Shown here one piece after another: positions 1 through 6,236 of a stretch of 9,789 nucleotides of DNA. The stretch lies in contig JAJZVM010000160.1 in assembly GCA_021845645.1 (NCBI GenBank), forward strand, positions 1 to 9,789. Direction: 5' to 3'. Source of the DNA: Bacillota bacterium. Its GTDB lineage: Bacteria; Bacillota_E; JAJZYS01; JAJYTV01. Each line of letters starts with the position of its first letter. The stretch's first letter is position 1. The notes beneath the pieces are model-generated. The model was not told where the DNA came from, searched no databases, and saw nothing but the letters and a program-made list of their open reading frames with translations. A program made the position numbers and the translations under genes.

Positions 1-448
1 CCTGCTCGCCACCCGAGATCTGCGATACGCGCCGCGCGCGCAGCCCCTCGATCTCGAGCGCCCGCAGAGCCCGGTCCACCGCCTCCTCGTCGTCGGCGGC
101 CAGCGGGCGCATGAGCAGACGATCGCGCACCCCGAGACGGTGCAGGCGACCCAGGGTGACGAGGTCGCCGACGCTGAGGTCGAATGTCGTGTCGAGTGTC
201 TGCGGCACCACGGCGACGCGCCGGGCCCGCTCGGACGGGCTGAACCTGGCGATGGCCCTGCCGTCCAGTTCCACGCTTCCCGCCTTCGGTTGGAGCCTGC
301 CGGCGAGCAGATGCAAAAGCGTGCTCTTGCCGGCTCCGTTCGGGCCGCACAGGGCGGTCAGGCCAGGACCCGCGAGGCTGAGCGAGACCTCCTGCAGCAC
401 CACGCGGGACCCGTAGGTGAAGTGCACATCGCAGGCCGAGATGGTCAT
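1..448 (-). CDS. btuD: Cobalamin ABC transporter ATP-binding protein, BtuD-like (C-terminus beyond window)
   Basis: This is the cytoplasmic ATPase of a vitamin B12 importer; it would energise the adjacent permease. 149 residues are visible from the start codon. The Walker A motif GPNGAGKST is at residues 35-43, the Q-loop glutamine in VVPQ is at 83, and the ABC signature begins as ISGGEQ at 144-149, exactly where the window ends. Walker B and the switch histidine are therefore outside. The FecE/BtuD subfamily fits the layout (Q-loop followed by a VTLGR segment). The ATG overlaps the permease stop in an ATGA, implying translational coupling. Cobalamin as substrate is inferred from the riboswitch at the head of the operon; the ATPase alone could equally belong to a siderophore or haem importer. 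Confidence 0.93.
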   Translation of the reverse strand, partial: MTISACDVHFTYGSRVVLQEVSLSLAGPGLTALCGPNGAGKSTLLHLLAGRLQPKAGSVELDGRAIARFSPSERARRVAVVPQTLDTTFDLSVGDLVTLGRLHRLGVRDRLLMRPLAADDEEAVDRALRALEIEGLRARRVSQISGGEQ

Positions 449-1440
449 GGGCTGCGCCTCCGGTCCGAGCGCAGGATGAGCCAGATGAAGAACGGTCCTC
501 CGATCAGGGCGGTGATGATGCCGACGGGCACCTCGCCGAACGGCAGGGAGCGCGCCACGGTGTCGGCCAGGACGAGAAAGCCGGCGCCGCCGGCAGCGCT
601 CGCAACGAGCGAGCGGTCGTGCGAGGCACCGAAAAGTCGCCTCGCCACGTGCGGCGCCACGAGGCCGACGAAGCCGATCAGTCCCGCGGCGGCCACCGCG
701 ACAGCCGTCGTCAAGCCCGCGAGCAGCAGGAGCACCAGACGCGTGCGCTGCACGTCCACGCCCAGGTAGTAAGCCTGCGCCTCGCCCATCGCCAGGGCAT
801 CGAGCTCGCGCCGGTGGTAGACGCCCACGCCGAGCCCGACGGCCAGGACCGCTCCGAGCGTCAGGATCTGCAGCCAGGTCACGCCGCCGAGGCCGCCGAG
901 GAACCAGAAGTAGACCGAAAGCAGAGCGGTGTGGTCGAACGCGAGCAGGAGCGACGTCACCGCGCCGAGCACAACCGAGAGCGCATAGCCGACCAGCACG
1001 ATCGTCACGCTGCCCGCGCCGCGCATGCGCGAGGCGGACGAGGCGGCCAGCACCGCCAATGTCGCCCCGACGAAGGCACCGAGTGGCATCAAGCCTAGTT
1101 GCGGCAAGGCGATCTCGGCGACCGTCGCGCCGAGTCCCGCGCCAGCGGACGTGCCGATGAGGTATGGGTCCGCCAGGGGGTTGCGCAGCAGCGCCTGGAG
1201 GATGGCCCCCGCCAGGCCCAGCGCCGCGCCCACGAAGGCCGCGCCGACGATGCGCGGCAGGCGGACCTGCCAGACGATGGCGGCGACGACGCTTGCCGAG
1301 TTCGGGTGCCCGAGCGCGGAGAGCACAGCCCAGGGGGCGATGGCGGTCGGGCCCACGAGCACGGCCGCCAGCATCTCCAGGGCCAGCAGGCCCAGAAGGA
1401 GAATGCCGCGCGGACGCGCGCCCGTGAGCCCGGCGGTCAT
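445..1440 (-). CDS. btuC: Cobalamin ABC transporter permease, BtuC/FecCD family
   Basis: This 331-residue integral membrane protein forms, as a homodimer, the translocation channel for vitamin B12 across the cytoplasmic membrane. Length and sequence are typical of the FecCD family (about 10 transmembrane helices). Family landmarks are RLPRI at about 60-64, the segment from LRNPLADPYL through GTSAGAG at 85-102, and GLIGFVGLVAPHVARRLFG at about 253-271, the region that contacts the ATPase. The C-terminal helix PVGIITALIGGPFFIW is followed by a basic tail. The start at 1440 was chosen because it gives the normal N-terminus and makes an ATGA overlap with the upstream binding protein; the reading frame stays open far upstream, but that part is out-of-frame btuF. 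The stop makes a second ATGA with btuD. Substrate assignment rests on the upstream cobalamin riboswitch. Confidence 0.95.
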   Translation of the reverse strand: MTAGLTGARPRGILLLGLLALEMLAAVLVGPTAIAPWAVLSALGHPNSASVVAAIVWQVRLPRIVGAAFVGAALGLAGAILQALLRNPLADPYLIGTSAGAGLGATVAEIALPQLGLMPLGAFVGATLAVLAASSASRMRGAGSVTIVLVGYALSVVLGAVTSLLLAFDHTALLSVYFWFLGGLGGVTWLQILTLGAVLAVGLGVGVYHRRELDALAMGEAQAYYLGVDVQRTRLVLLLLAGLTTAVAVAAAGLIGFVGLVAPHVARRLFGASHDRSLVASAAGGAGFLVLADTVARSLPFGEVPVGIITALIGGPFFIWLILRSDRRRSP

Positions 1441-2360
1441 GGAATCCTGTGACCGGGGTGCATGTCCTCGGCCAACAACCGGACGCCCTGGACGAGAGCC
1501 GGCGCGGGCTCCGAGAGCAGGTTCGGGTTGATGTTCGCGAAGACGCGGTCGTGGCGCACGGCGAAGATGTCGGACCAGCCCGGCCGCTTCGCCACGCTCT
1601 GTGCCGTGGCGTATGGGGTGTCGAGCAGAACGATCACCTGCGGATTCTGCCGGATGATCGTCTCGCTCGAGAGCGCCGGATACTGCTGCTTCGTGACGCT
1701 GTCTGCAATGTTCGCTCCGCCGGCGATCTTGATCAGGCCATCCAGGAAGCTGCCCGGCCCAGCTGTGTAGTACTGGGTCTGATCCAGTTCGACGAAGACC
1801 TTGGGCCGTGCGAGCGCGTGTACCGCCTTTGCGACGGCCTCGAGCTGCGCGCGCAGCGAACGGACAAGCGCCAGGGCCTTGCCCGAGGTGCCCGTCGCCT
1901 TGCCAACGAAGGCGATATCCTTGTAGATGCCCTGCACGCTGCTTGGGTCGAGGGTCGCCACCTTGAGGTGCAACGCCTCGATCTCCGAGATGTTCTTGAC
2001 ACCTTGCATGGCGAGGACGAGTTGCGGGTGCAGCGCGGCGATCTTCTCGACGTTGAGGCCGTTGTAGGAGTCCCCGACCACCGTCAGGCCCTTGGCCTCG
2101 CGGTTGTACGGCGGCGGGCTGTACTGGACGCTTTCGTCGTCGATGCCCACGATGTCCTTGCGCAGGCCGAGGGCAAGCAGGATCTGCGTGTTCGACGGAC
2201 CGAGCGAGACGATGCGGGTGACGGGGGCCGAGAGGGTCAGCTGTTTCGACATGTCGTCCGTGAGATGGATCGGGCCGGAGGCGGCCATGGCCTGGCCGCA
2301 GCCGGACACGAGCAGCGCGGCCGCGGCGGCGAGCGAGGCGCAGGAGGCGAGTCGGCGCAT
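1437..2360 (-). CDS. btuF: Cobalamin-binding lipoprotein, BtuF-like
   Basis: This 307-residue substrate-binding protein is predicted to be tethered to the outer face of the membrane and to deliver B12 to BtuC. The N-terminus has a basic start (MRR), an Ala/Leu-rich core and a lipobox LVSG-C with Cys21 as the lipidated residue. The rest matches the periplasmic-binding-protein fold with helical backbone used for B12 and iron chelates: the segments RIVSLGPSNTQILLALGL, LNVEKIAALHPQLVLA and YTAGPGSFLDGLIKIAGGAN are characteristic. The ATG at 2360 follows an AGGAAAGGAAGTGG purine-rich stretch and gives a proper lipoprotein signal. An in-frame ATG at 2477 lies inside the riboswitch and was rejected. 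Expression is probably controlled by the cobalamin riboswitch in the leader. It is first in the operon and overlaps btuC by 4 bases. Confidence 0.94.
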   Translation of the reverse strand: MRRLASCASLAAAAALLVSGCGQAMAASGPIHLTDDMSKQLTLSAPVTRIVSLGPSNTQILLALGLRKDIVGIDDESVQYSPPPYNREAKGLTVVGDSYNGLNVEKIAALHPQLVLAMQGVKNISEIEALHLKVATLDPSSVQGIYKDIAFVGKATGTSGKALALVRSLRAQLEAVAKAVHALARPKVFVELDQTQYYTAGPGSFLDGLIKIAGGANIADSVTKQQYPALSSETIIRQNPQVIVLLDTPYATAQSVAKRPGWSDIFAVRHDRVFANINPNLLSEPAPALVQGVRLLAEDMHPGHRIP

Positions 2361-2392
2361 CTGGAGCCACTTCCTTTCCTGGAAACGCAAAG

Positions 2393-2412
2393 CGCCCGGA
2401 TTGCTCCGGGCG
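2393..2412 (-). terminator. Candidate riboswitch-controlled terminator hairpin ahead of btuF
   Basis: A 7-bp all-GC stem (CGCCCGG pairing with CCGGGCG) encloses a 6-base loop. On the minus strand it is followed by CTTTGCGTTT, an interrupted U-tract, and then by the btuF ribosome binding site. Its position between the cobalamin aptamer and the gene suits a premature terminator favoured when ligand is bound. The interrupted U-run lowers certainty. Confidence 0.5.
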
Positions 2413-2474
2413 GCCCCCAAGAAGGCAGCAATGCGCCGCCTTCCGGCGTGGCCTCTTCTCCGGAGGATCGCCGG
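2413..2474 (-). promoter_or_regulatory. Putative expression platform: two further hairpins downstream of the cobalamin aptamer
   Basis: Two hairpins lie directly between the aptamer and the candidate terminator. The first pairs CCGGCG with CGCCGG (2443-2448 with 2469-2474), with an inner CCTC/GAGG pairing. The second pairs GAAGGCAGC with GCCGCCTTC (2421-2429 with 2435-2443), 9 bp with one wobble pair and a 5-base loop. They share base 2443, so they adjoin or compete. They probably form part of the switching structure that transmits ligand binding to the terminator or ribosome binding site. The pairing is read directly; the function is inferred. Confidence 0.5.
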
Positions 2475-2478
2475 CATG

Positions 2479-2632
2479 GCGCGGGCAGGTTTCCTGGCTT
2501 GCGGTGTCCTCGCGCCGCCTTCCCGTCCGTGGACAGTGGCTTCGTGGCGCTCATCGGCCGCTTACAGTGGCGGGACCGCTCAGGCTTTGCACCTGATTCC
2601 CTCTTAGCCCTCCCCCAGGAGGGCACCCGCAA
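2479..2632 (-). promoter_or_regulatory. Cobalamin (adenosylcobalamin) riboswitch aptamer
   Basis: The minus strand carries the hallmark elements of the B12 riboswitch in the right order. First comes a 5' GCGGGTGCCC. Next is the core at 2562-2601, reading GGGAATCAGGTGCAAAGCC then TGAGCGGTCCCGCCACTGTAA. After a variable arm containing AAGCCACTGTCC comes the B12 box AAGCCAGGAAACCTGCC (2484-2500). The closing helix P1 is visible as GCGGG (2626-2630) with CCCGC (2481-2485). The riboswitch lies 100-odd bases upstream of btuF, so it should repress the B12 importer when adenosylcobalamin is plentiful. Boundaries are approximate. Its 5' end is only about 25 bases from the lipL stop. A TATAGG at 2657-2662 could be a -10 element but has no convincing -35, so the promoter is not established. 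Confidence 0.95.
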
Positions 2633-2657
2633 CCCTGCAATATGCAGTTGCCAACCC

Positions 2658-3485
2658 CTATACTGAACGAACCGCCGGCGATCTGGCAAGATCCCGCGGC
2701 GGATAGCGCCTCGCGCTCAGTGTCTGCGCTCCAAGGTCCATCTCCCACGACGTCAGAAGTGTCGGCTCGCTGTCCCAGCCGAGGCTTGCCGCCTGCCGGA
2801 CGATCTCCGCCACCACGCGTTCCTGGCTGATGGCCCGTCCGACCTCGCGGGCGAGCGACGTGACCATTTCGGCCTTCAGAACGCGGTCGCTGCCACTGCG
2901 GCGGTAGAACTCCTGCAGGAGGGTCGTCGTCGCCACCGGGTCCTGTGTGCGCAGGAGCATGCCCGAGACAAGCGCGTAGCCCTGGCGCAGGGCCTGCGCG
3001 ACGCCCAGGAGCTTGCGCCCTTCGGCGGTGATTAGGTCCTGCGGCCCCTCGCAGTATGAGCCAGGGGCCCGTCCGAACCGCACCGGCGCGCCCAGCGCCG
3101 CACAGGCCTGCCTCACCGGCAGGGTCAGCTCGCGGAAGTTGGCGTCGAGCCGGCCGATATCCCGACAGGGCACGGCACCGAAAAAGCTCAGGCAGCCCTC
3201 GTCGAGCAGCACGGCGGCGCCGCCGCCAACGCGCACGTAGACGGGCAGGCCCTGCCCCTCGAGCCACGCCGCGCCCTGTTCGACCCGCGGCAGCCGGAGA
3301 TCCTGTGGCCCAAGCAGCACGTACGGCCTGTTCGTGCGCAGGCAGAAGGTCTCAGGGGCCCTGCCTGCCGCCACAGCGACGCCGACCGTCTCCGCGAGCG
3401 TCGGAGAGAGTTGTCGCAGCTGCGGATCGCTGGTCGCGTCGATGAAACGCAATACTGCCCCTCCCGGAGCGGCCCGCACCAGCAT
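2658..3485 (-). CDS. lipL: Octanoyl-[GcvH]:protein N-octanoyltransferase (LipL-like)
   Basis: This 275-residue member of the BPL/LplA/LipB fold is probably the amidotransferase that moves octanoyl (or lipoyl) groups from the glycine-cleavage H protein to E2 subunits of 2-oxoacid dehydrogenases. Visible features are VLLGPQDLRLPRVEQG (56-71), the ligand-binding RVGGGAAVLLDEGCLSF (85-101), the proposed catalytic cysteine in GSYC (Cys145) and GRKLLGVAQ with Lys158. From memory, B. subtilis LipL has the same GSYC context and a similar length (about 281), while LipM and LplJ differ there, so LipL is preferred. The ATG at 3485 is the first possible start because a TGA lies two codons upstream; its ribosome binding site is weak. 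No lipoylation gene is adjacent. The stop is almost contiguous with the B12 riboswitch. Confidence 0.85.
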   Translation of the reverse strand: MLVRAAPGGAVLRFIDATSDPQLRQLSPTLAETVGVAVAAGRAPETFCLRTNRPYVLLGPQDLRLPRVEQGAAWLEGQGLPVYVRVGGGAAVLLDEGCLSFFGAVPCRDIGRLDANFRELTLPVRQACAALGAPVRFGRAPGSYCEGPQDLITAEGRKLLGVAQALRQGYALVSGMLLRTQDPVATTTLLQEFYRRSGSDRVLKAEMVTSLAREVGRAISQERVVAEIVRQAASLGWDSEPTLLTSWEMDLGAQTLSARRYPPRDLARSPAVRSV

Positions 3486-3568
3486 ACATCAGGTTTCGCC
3501 ATCTCGCGCGGCGCACAGCTTCCGGCCGGAGTCATCACATAACCCCCGGCGCCAAAGGCAATCGGCAG

Positions 3569-3603
3569 AACACGCCGCCGCCGCATACGCGGCGCGGCGT
3601 GTT
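3569..3603 (-). terminator. Long GC-rich hairpin downstream of the propeller/zinc-ribbon gene
   Basis: AACACGCCGC (3569-3578) pairs perfectly with GCGGCGTGTT (3594-3603). After a single bulged C, GCCGC (3580-3584) pairs with GCGGC (3589-3593) around a 4-base ATAC loop, 15 base pairs in all. It begins about 25 bases beyond the stop of the upstream gene. A terminator or 3'-end-stabilising role is likely, but neither side has a real U-tract, so intrinsic termination is not assured. Confidence 0.5.
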
Positions 3604-3627
3604 CCATTGCGTCCTCCAGGTCTGGCG

Positions 3628-5553
3628 CTACGCCCCCATGCTGTGCCCGCAGTGCACGCAGAAGCGGCTGCCCGGGGCATTCGCCATGCCGCAGGCCGGG
3701 CATGCGAGCGTCTTCGGCTGTGGCGGTTCCGCCCGGGTTTCGGCGGCCGGCAGGCCGCTGGCCAGGTTCGCGCCGCAGCCGTTGCAGAATCGGCTGTGAG
3801 GCAGGTTCTGCAGGCCGCACGCGGGACAGGCGACGCCCTGCGCCGCGGCAGTGGTCCCGGGCTCCGGCCGTGGTGAGGCTACCGCCGGCGCCGACGGCTC
3901 GCTCGCAGCCCGAGCCTCACCCGCTGCGGCGGGCTCCGGTCCCGCGACCGAGGTTGGGGCCGCGGACACCGCAACCTGCTCGGGGCTCGGCTCCGCCTTC
4001 GCGGCCGGCGACGGCTCTGGCTCGCCCTCTCCACCGCTCGGCACCGCGGCGCCAAGCGGCGCACCGCAGTTGACGCAGAACTGGCTCCCGTCCGCGTTTG
4101 CCGTCCCGCAGCCCGGGCAGCGGATGCCTGCCGTACCCGCCCCCTGCGCCATGGTCGAGGCAGCCGCCAGGGACCCGGACGCCTGGGCGAGGGATAGGCC
4201 GCAACCGGTGCAGAAGGCGCTGCCCGCCGTGTTCACAGTGCCGCATGCGGGGCATGTCAGGCCTTGGGCTGTGAGCGGCGGCTGGGCTGATGCCTTCGCG
4301 AGCGGCAGCGCAGCGCCGCATGAGACGCAGAACTGGCTTCCCGCGGGATTCTCGGCACCGCAGGCGGGACAGGCGGGGTGTGCTGCGGCGCGGGAACGCG
4401 GCATCGCGGACCCCTGCGACGGCCGCGAGGCCGGGTTTGCCGCAGGCGCGGAGCCCTTCCTGCGCATGACCAGCAGCACGCCCGCCGCCAGGACCACGAC
4501 CACCGCAAGGATCCACCAGTACTGTGCGATGGATCCCGCTTGTCTCGCGTTCGTGTTCGCCGGATGGCCGCCGCCGCTGCTCGCCTTCTTGGGCGGCGGC
4601 GGCGTCGACGGGTTCGGGTTCGCTGTCAGGATGGCGCCGCCATCGCCGACGAAGACGTAGATCCCCTGCGCGTAGCTGACGTCGTCGAGGGACTGCGGCA
4701 GGTTCGCAACGCCTGGCGTGATCTCCGTCCACGTGACGCCGTCCTGGGACTGCAGCACCTTCCCGCCGTAGCCCACTGCCGTGAATCTCTGCACCGACGG
4801 GAAGTACTTGACTGTATAGAGGTCCTGGTTCGCTGGCGCCTCGGCGTTCCAGTCGACGCCGTCCGTCGACCACAGTTCCTGGCCCTTGTTGCCGACGGTC
4901 ACGAAGTGGCCGTTGCCGTAGGCTACCGAATAGAGGTTGTCCTGGGTGCCGGAGGTGTCGGCCGAGAGCGAGCTGCCGGAAGCGGCCCCCTGCTGCAGAA
5001 TCGTTCCACCGCCGCCCGTGATCACGTACTGCCCGTTCACGTTGACGAAGCCCCAGAGGTAGCTCGTCGTGCCGGTCGTGATCGCGCTCCAGGAGGTGCC
5101 ATCCGCCGAGTCGAGAATCGTCCCGCTCTCGCCGAGCGCGTAGTAGGCCCTGCTGGCGGCGTCGTAGTAGACCTGGTAGAGGTCTTGCGTCGTACCCGAC
5201 GATTGCGGCGACCAGGTCGCGCCGTCGCTCGACGTCAGCACCGTTCCCTGCTTGCCTACCGCGATGAACTGGCCGTTGCCGTACGCGACGCCGTTCAGAG
5301 TCTGCGCGCTGCCGGAAGCCTGCGCCGCCCAGTGGACGCCGTCGGGCGACGAGACGATGGTGCCTTGGCAGCCGACGGCGACGAATTGCCCGTCGCCGTA
5401 CGTAACCGCATTGAGGCATTGCCTGGTGCCGGAGTCCGCCATTGCCCACTGCGTCGCGGCGAGCGCCGGCGATGCGACCATGGAACTCCCGAAGACGAGG
5501 GCACAAGTACCAATGATTGCGACTAGGACCCGGCGCAAGAACCCTTTTGCCAA
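3628..5553 (-). CDS. Predicted membrane protein: exported seven-repeat beta-propeller, one membrane helix, five cytoplasmic zinc ribbons
   Basis: Function is unknown. The 641-residue protein has a signal peptide (1-32, probable cleavage after ALA). Seven repeats of about 40 residues follow (roughly 34-315), most with a GQFVAVG-like strand, a GTI/GTV turn and an Asp-box-like SxDGxxW end, as in YCF48/BNR-type propellers. A Pro/Ser/Gly linker leads to a membrane helix (about 345-363) ending in RRKG. The tail carries five zinc ribbons, CPxCG...FCxxCG, with cysteines at 395/398/409/412, 434/437/448/451, 479/482/493/496, 576/579/590/593 and 618/621/632/635. A Pro/Glu/Ala linker separates the third from the fourth. 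Predicted topology is propeller outside, ribbons inside, suggesting a sensor or scaffold; this is inference. The TTG start at 5553 is chosen because a perfect AGGAGG sits 7 bases upstream and it yields the signal peptide. It appears monocistronic. Confidence 0.88.
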   Translation of the reverse strand: MAKGFLRRVLVAIIGTCALVFGSSMVASPALAATQWAMADSGTRQCLNAVTYGDGQFVAVGCQGTIVSSPDGVHWAAQASGSAQTLNGVAYGNGQFIAVGKQGTVLTSSDGATWSPQSSGTTQDLYQVYYDAASRAYYALGESGTILDSADGTSWSAITTGTTSYLWGFVNVNGQYVITGGGGTILQQGAASGSSLSADTSGTQDNLYSVAYGNGHFVTVGNKGQELWSTDGVDWNAEAPANQDLYTVKYFPSVQRFTAVGYGGKVLQSQDGVTWTEITPGVANLPQSLDDVSYAQGIYVFVGDGGAILTANPNPSTPPPPKKASSGGGHPANTNARQAGSIAQYWWILAVVVVLAAGVLLVMRRKGSAPAANPASRPSQGSAMPRSRAAAHPACPACGAENPAGSQFCVSCGAALPLAKASAQPPLTAQGLTCPACGTVNTAGSAFCTGCGLSLAQASGSLAAASTMAQGAGTAGIRCPGCGTANADGSQFCVNCGAPLGAAVPSGGEGEPEPSPAAKAEPSPEQVAVSAAPTSVAGPEPAAAGEARAASEPSAPAVASPRPEPGTTAAAQGVACPACGLQNLPHSRFCNGCGANLASGLPAAETRAEPPQPKTLACPACGMANAPGSRFCVHCGHSMGA

Positions 5554-5560
5554 TAACCTT

Positions 5561-5566
5561 CCTCCT
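5561..5566 (-). promoter_or_regulatory. Ribosome binding site fixing the TTG start at 5553
   Basis: The minus strand reads AGGAGG here, 7 bases before TTG at 5553. It is a full-consensus Shine-Dalgarno sequence and decides the non-ATG start of the propeller/zinc-ribbon protein. Confidence 0.85.
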
Positions 5567-5831
5567 ACCCTAAAGACAAGAACAGGATACCGGCGCTGGG
5601 AATTCGCGGCGGTCCACTTGTCTTCCTTCGCACGAGCATCATCCGCTTATTGCGGCGCGCCATGAACCGACAACTGTCATGAGCGCATATTCCACCGCCC
5701 GCGCTGGACCAGGCAGGGACGGCCGTTTTGCGCATCACTTCAGCCAAGGAACCCTTTGCGGCCGTCTACCGTCCGCTCCGCTTTTCCGCGTTCCAGCGCT
5801 GCAGCGCCGAGGCGCCTGGCCCTTCGCATTT

Positions 5832-5872
5832 GGACATAATCGCTGACCAGTTGCCCCGGACATAATCGTTGA
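5832..5872 (+). repeat. Two 15-base direct repeats, GGACATAATCGYTGA
   Basis: GGACATAATCGCTGA (5832-5846) recurs as GGACATAATCGTTGA (5858-5872), differing at one base, with an 11-base spacer between copies and a 26-base period. Repeats of this look occur in the multi-copy ends of IS21-family elements, so this may be the remnant of an insertion-sequence end; that comparison is from memory. No transposase fragment is nearby. A tandem protein-binding site upstream of rpmB is the alternative. Confidence 0.6.
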
Positions 5873-5898
5873 AGAGCAAACAGGCGCCAACGTCCGCG

Positions 5899-5927
5899 TT
5901 GCGGGCCGGGCACGGGCATGGTATCGT
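5899..5927 (+). promoter_or_regulatory. Candidate sigma-A promoter of rpmB (extended -10)
   Basis: TTGCGG (5899-5904) and TATCGT (5922-5927) are separated by 17 bases, and TGG directly before the -10 forms an extended -10 element. Transcription would start near 5934, leaving a leader of about 38 bases before the GTG of rpmB. The hexamers match only partly (3 of 6 and 4 of 6). Confidence 0.45.
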
Positions 5928-5971
5928 ATATGGCGTTTGCACCTTTCGTCGATCATTGGGAGGGCTTCATC

Positions 5972-6163
5972 GTGGCAAAGACATGCTCCGTGTGCGGCAA
6001 GGGCGTCGCCCACGGCAACCTGAGATCACACTCGAACATCAAGACGCACCGCACCTGGGGTGCCAACATCCAGACGGTGCGCGCAGTGGTGAACGGGCAC
6101 GTGGAGCGCGTCGACGTGTGCACGCGCTGCATGCGTTCCGGCAAGGTGCAGCGGGCCCTCTAA
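5972..6163 (+). CDS. rpmB: 50S ribosomal protein L28, zinc-binding form
   Basis: This 63-residue large-subunit ribosomal protein is complete and of normal length. Family signatures include GKGVAHGN, SHSNIKTHRTWGANIQ and the C-terminal RSGKVQRA. Two cysteine pairs, CSVC (5 and 8) and CTRC (50 and 53), mark it as the zinc-ribbon (C+) paralogue type; many bacteria keep a zinc-free version for zinc limitation. The GTG at 5972 is preferred because GGGAGGG lies 7 bases upstream and the protein then begins MAKTC as in other L28 proteins. The in-frame ATG at 5918 would add 18 non-conserved residues and falls inside the promoter. The gene is transcribed alone and convergently with spoVM, as in Bacillus. 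Confidence 0.97.
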   Translation: MAKTCSVCGKGVAHGNLRSHSNIKTHRTWGANIQTVRAVVNGHVERVDVCTRCMRSGKVQRAL

Positions 6164-6177
6164 GCGCGAGGGCAACT

Positions 6178-6215
6178 GAAGCGGGCGGCCTCCCGGATGG
6201 GAAGCCGCCCGCTTT
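6178..6215 (+). terminator. Intrinsic terminator between convergent rpmB and spoVM
   Basis: A 12-bp stem pairs 6178-6189 (GAAGCGGGCGGC) with 6204-6215 (GCCGCCCGCTTT). The top is extended by TCCC/GGGA pairing around a GGAT loop. It lies 14 bases past the rpmB stop and ends in TTT. On the minus strand it lies just after spoVM and could stop that transcript too, though the U-tract there is poor. Confidence 0.8.
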
Positions 6216-6236
6216 GCGCCTGCCTGCCCGGGAGGC

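Larger units (their letters stand above)
5554..5971. other. Intergenic region between divergent genes
   Basis: This 418-base stretch separates the minus-strand propeller gene from plus-strand rpmB. It holds the propeller gene's ribosome binding site, a pair of 15-base direct repeats at 5832-5872 and a probable rpmB promoter and ribosome binding site at the right end. Short open frames on the minus strand (5565-5747 and 5735-6013) show no recognisable protein sequence and no convincing ribosome binding site, so they were not called. No clear promoter for the propeller gene was found; TATCCT near 5594 lacks a good -35. Confidence 0.7.

Noticed and set aside
1441..2370. N-terminal extension of the btuC frame
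   Set aside because: The extra 310 residues are out-of-frame btuF with low-complexity composition; the true start at 1440 gives normal length and an ATGA overlap.
2361..2477. Longer btuF from the ATG at 2477
   Set aside because: It would start inside the riboswitch and bury the lipoprotein signal 39 residues in.
1449..2666. 405-codon open frame on the plus strand antisense to btuF
   Set aside because: It mirrors btuF codons in a GC-rich genome, has an Arg/Asp/Gly-rich composition with no recognisable domain, and crosses the riboswitch.
4900..5460. Repetitive DNA across the propeller region, considered as a tandem repeat or CRISPR array
   Set aside because: The roughly 120-base periodicity is protein-level propeller repeats with diverged DNA, not identical repeats with unique spacers.
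4378..5526. 382-codon plus-strand frame and the 529-codon minus-strand frame at 3917-5506
   Set aside because: Both are shadows of the propeller/zinc-ribbon gene, whose frame shows a signal peptide, repeats, a membrane helix and ordered cysteine motifs.
5918..5971. Upstream ATG for rpmB
   Set aside because: It would add 18 non-conserved residues and lies within the likely promoter; the GTG at 5972 has a good ribosome binding site.
5565..6013. Two minus-strand frames of 60 and 92 codons
   Set aside because: No recognisable motif, no convincing ribosome binding site, and one overlaps rpmB antisense.
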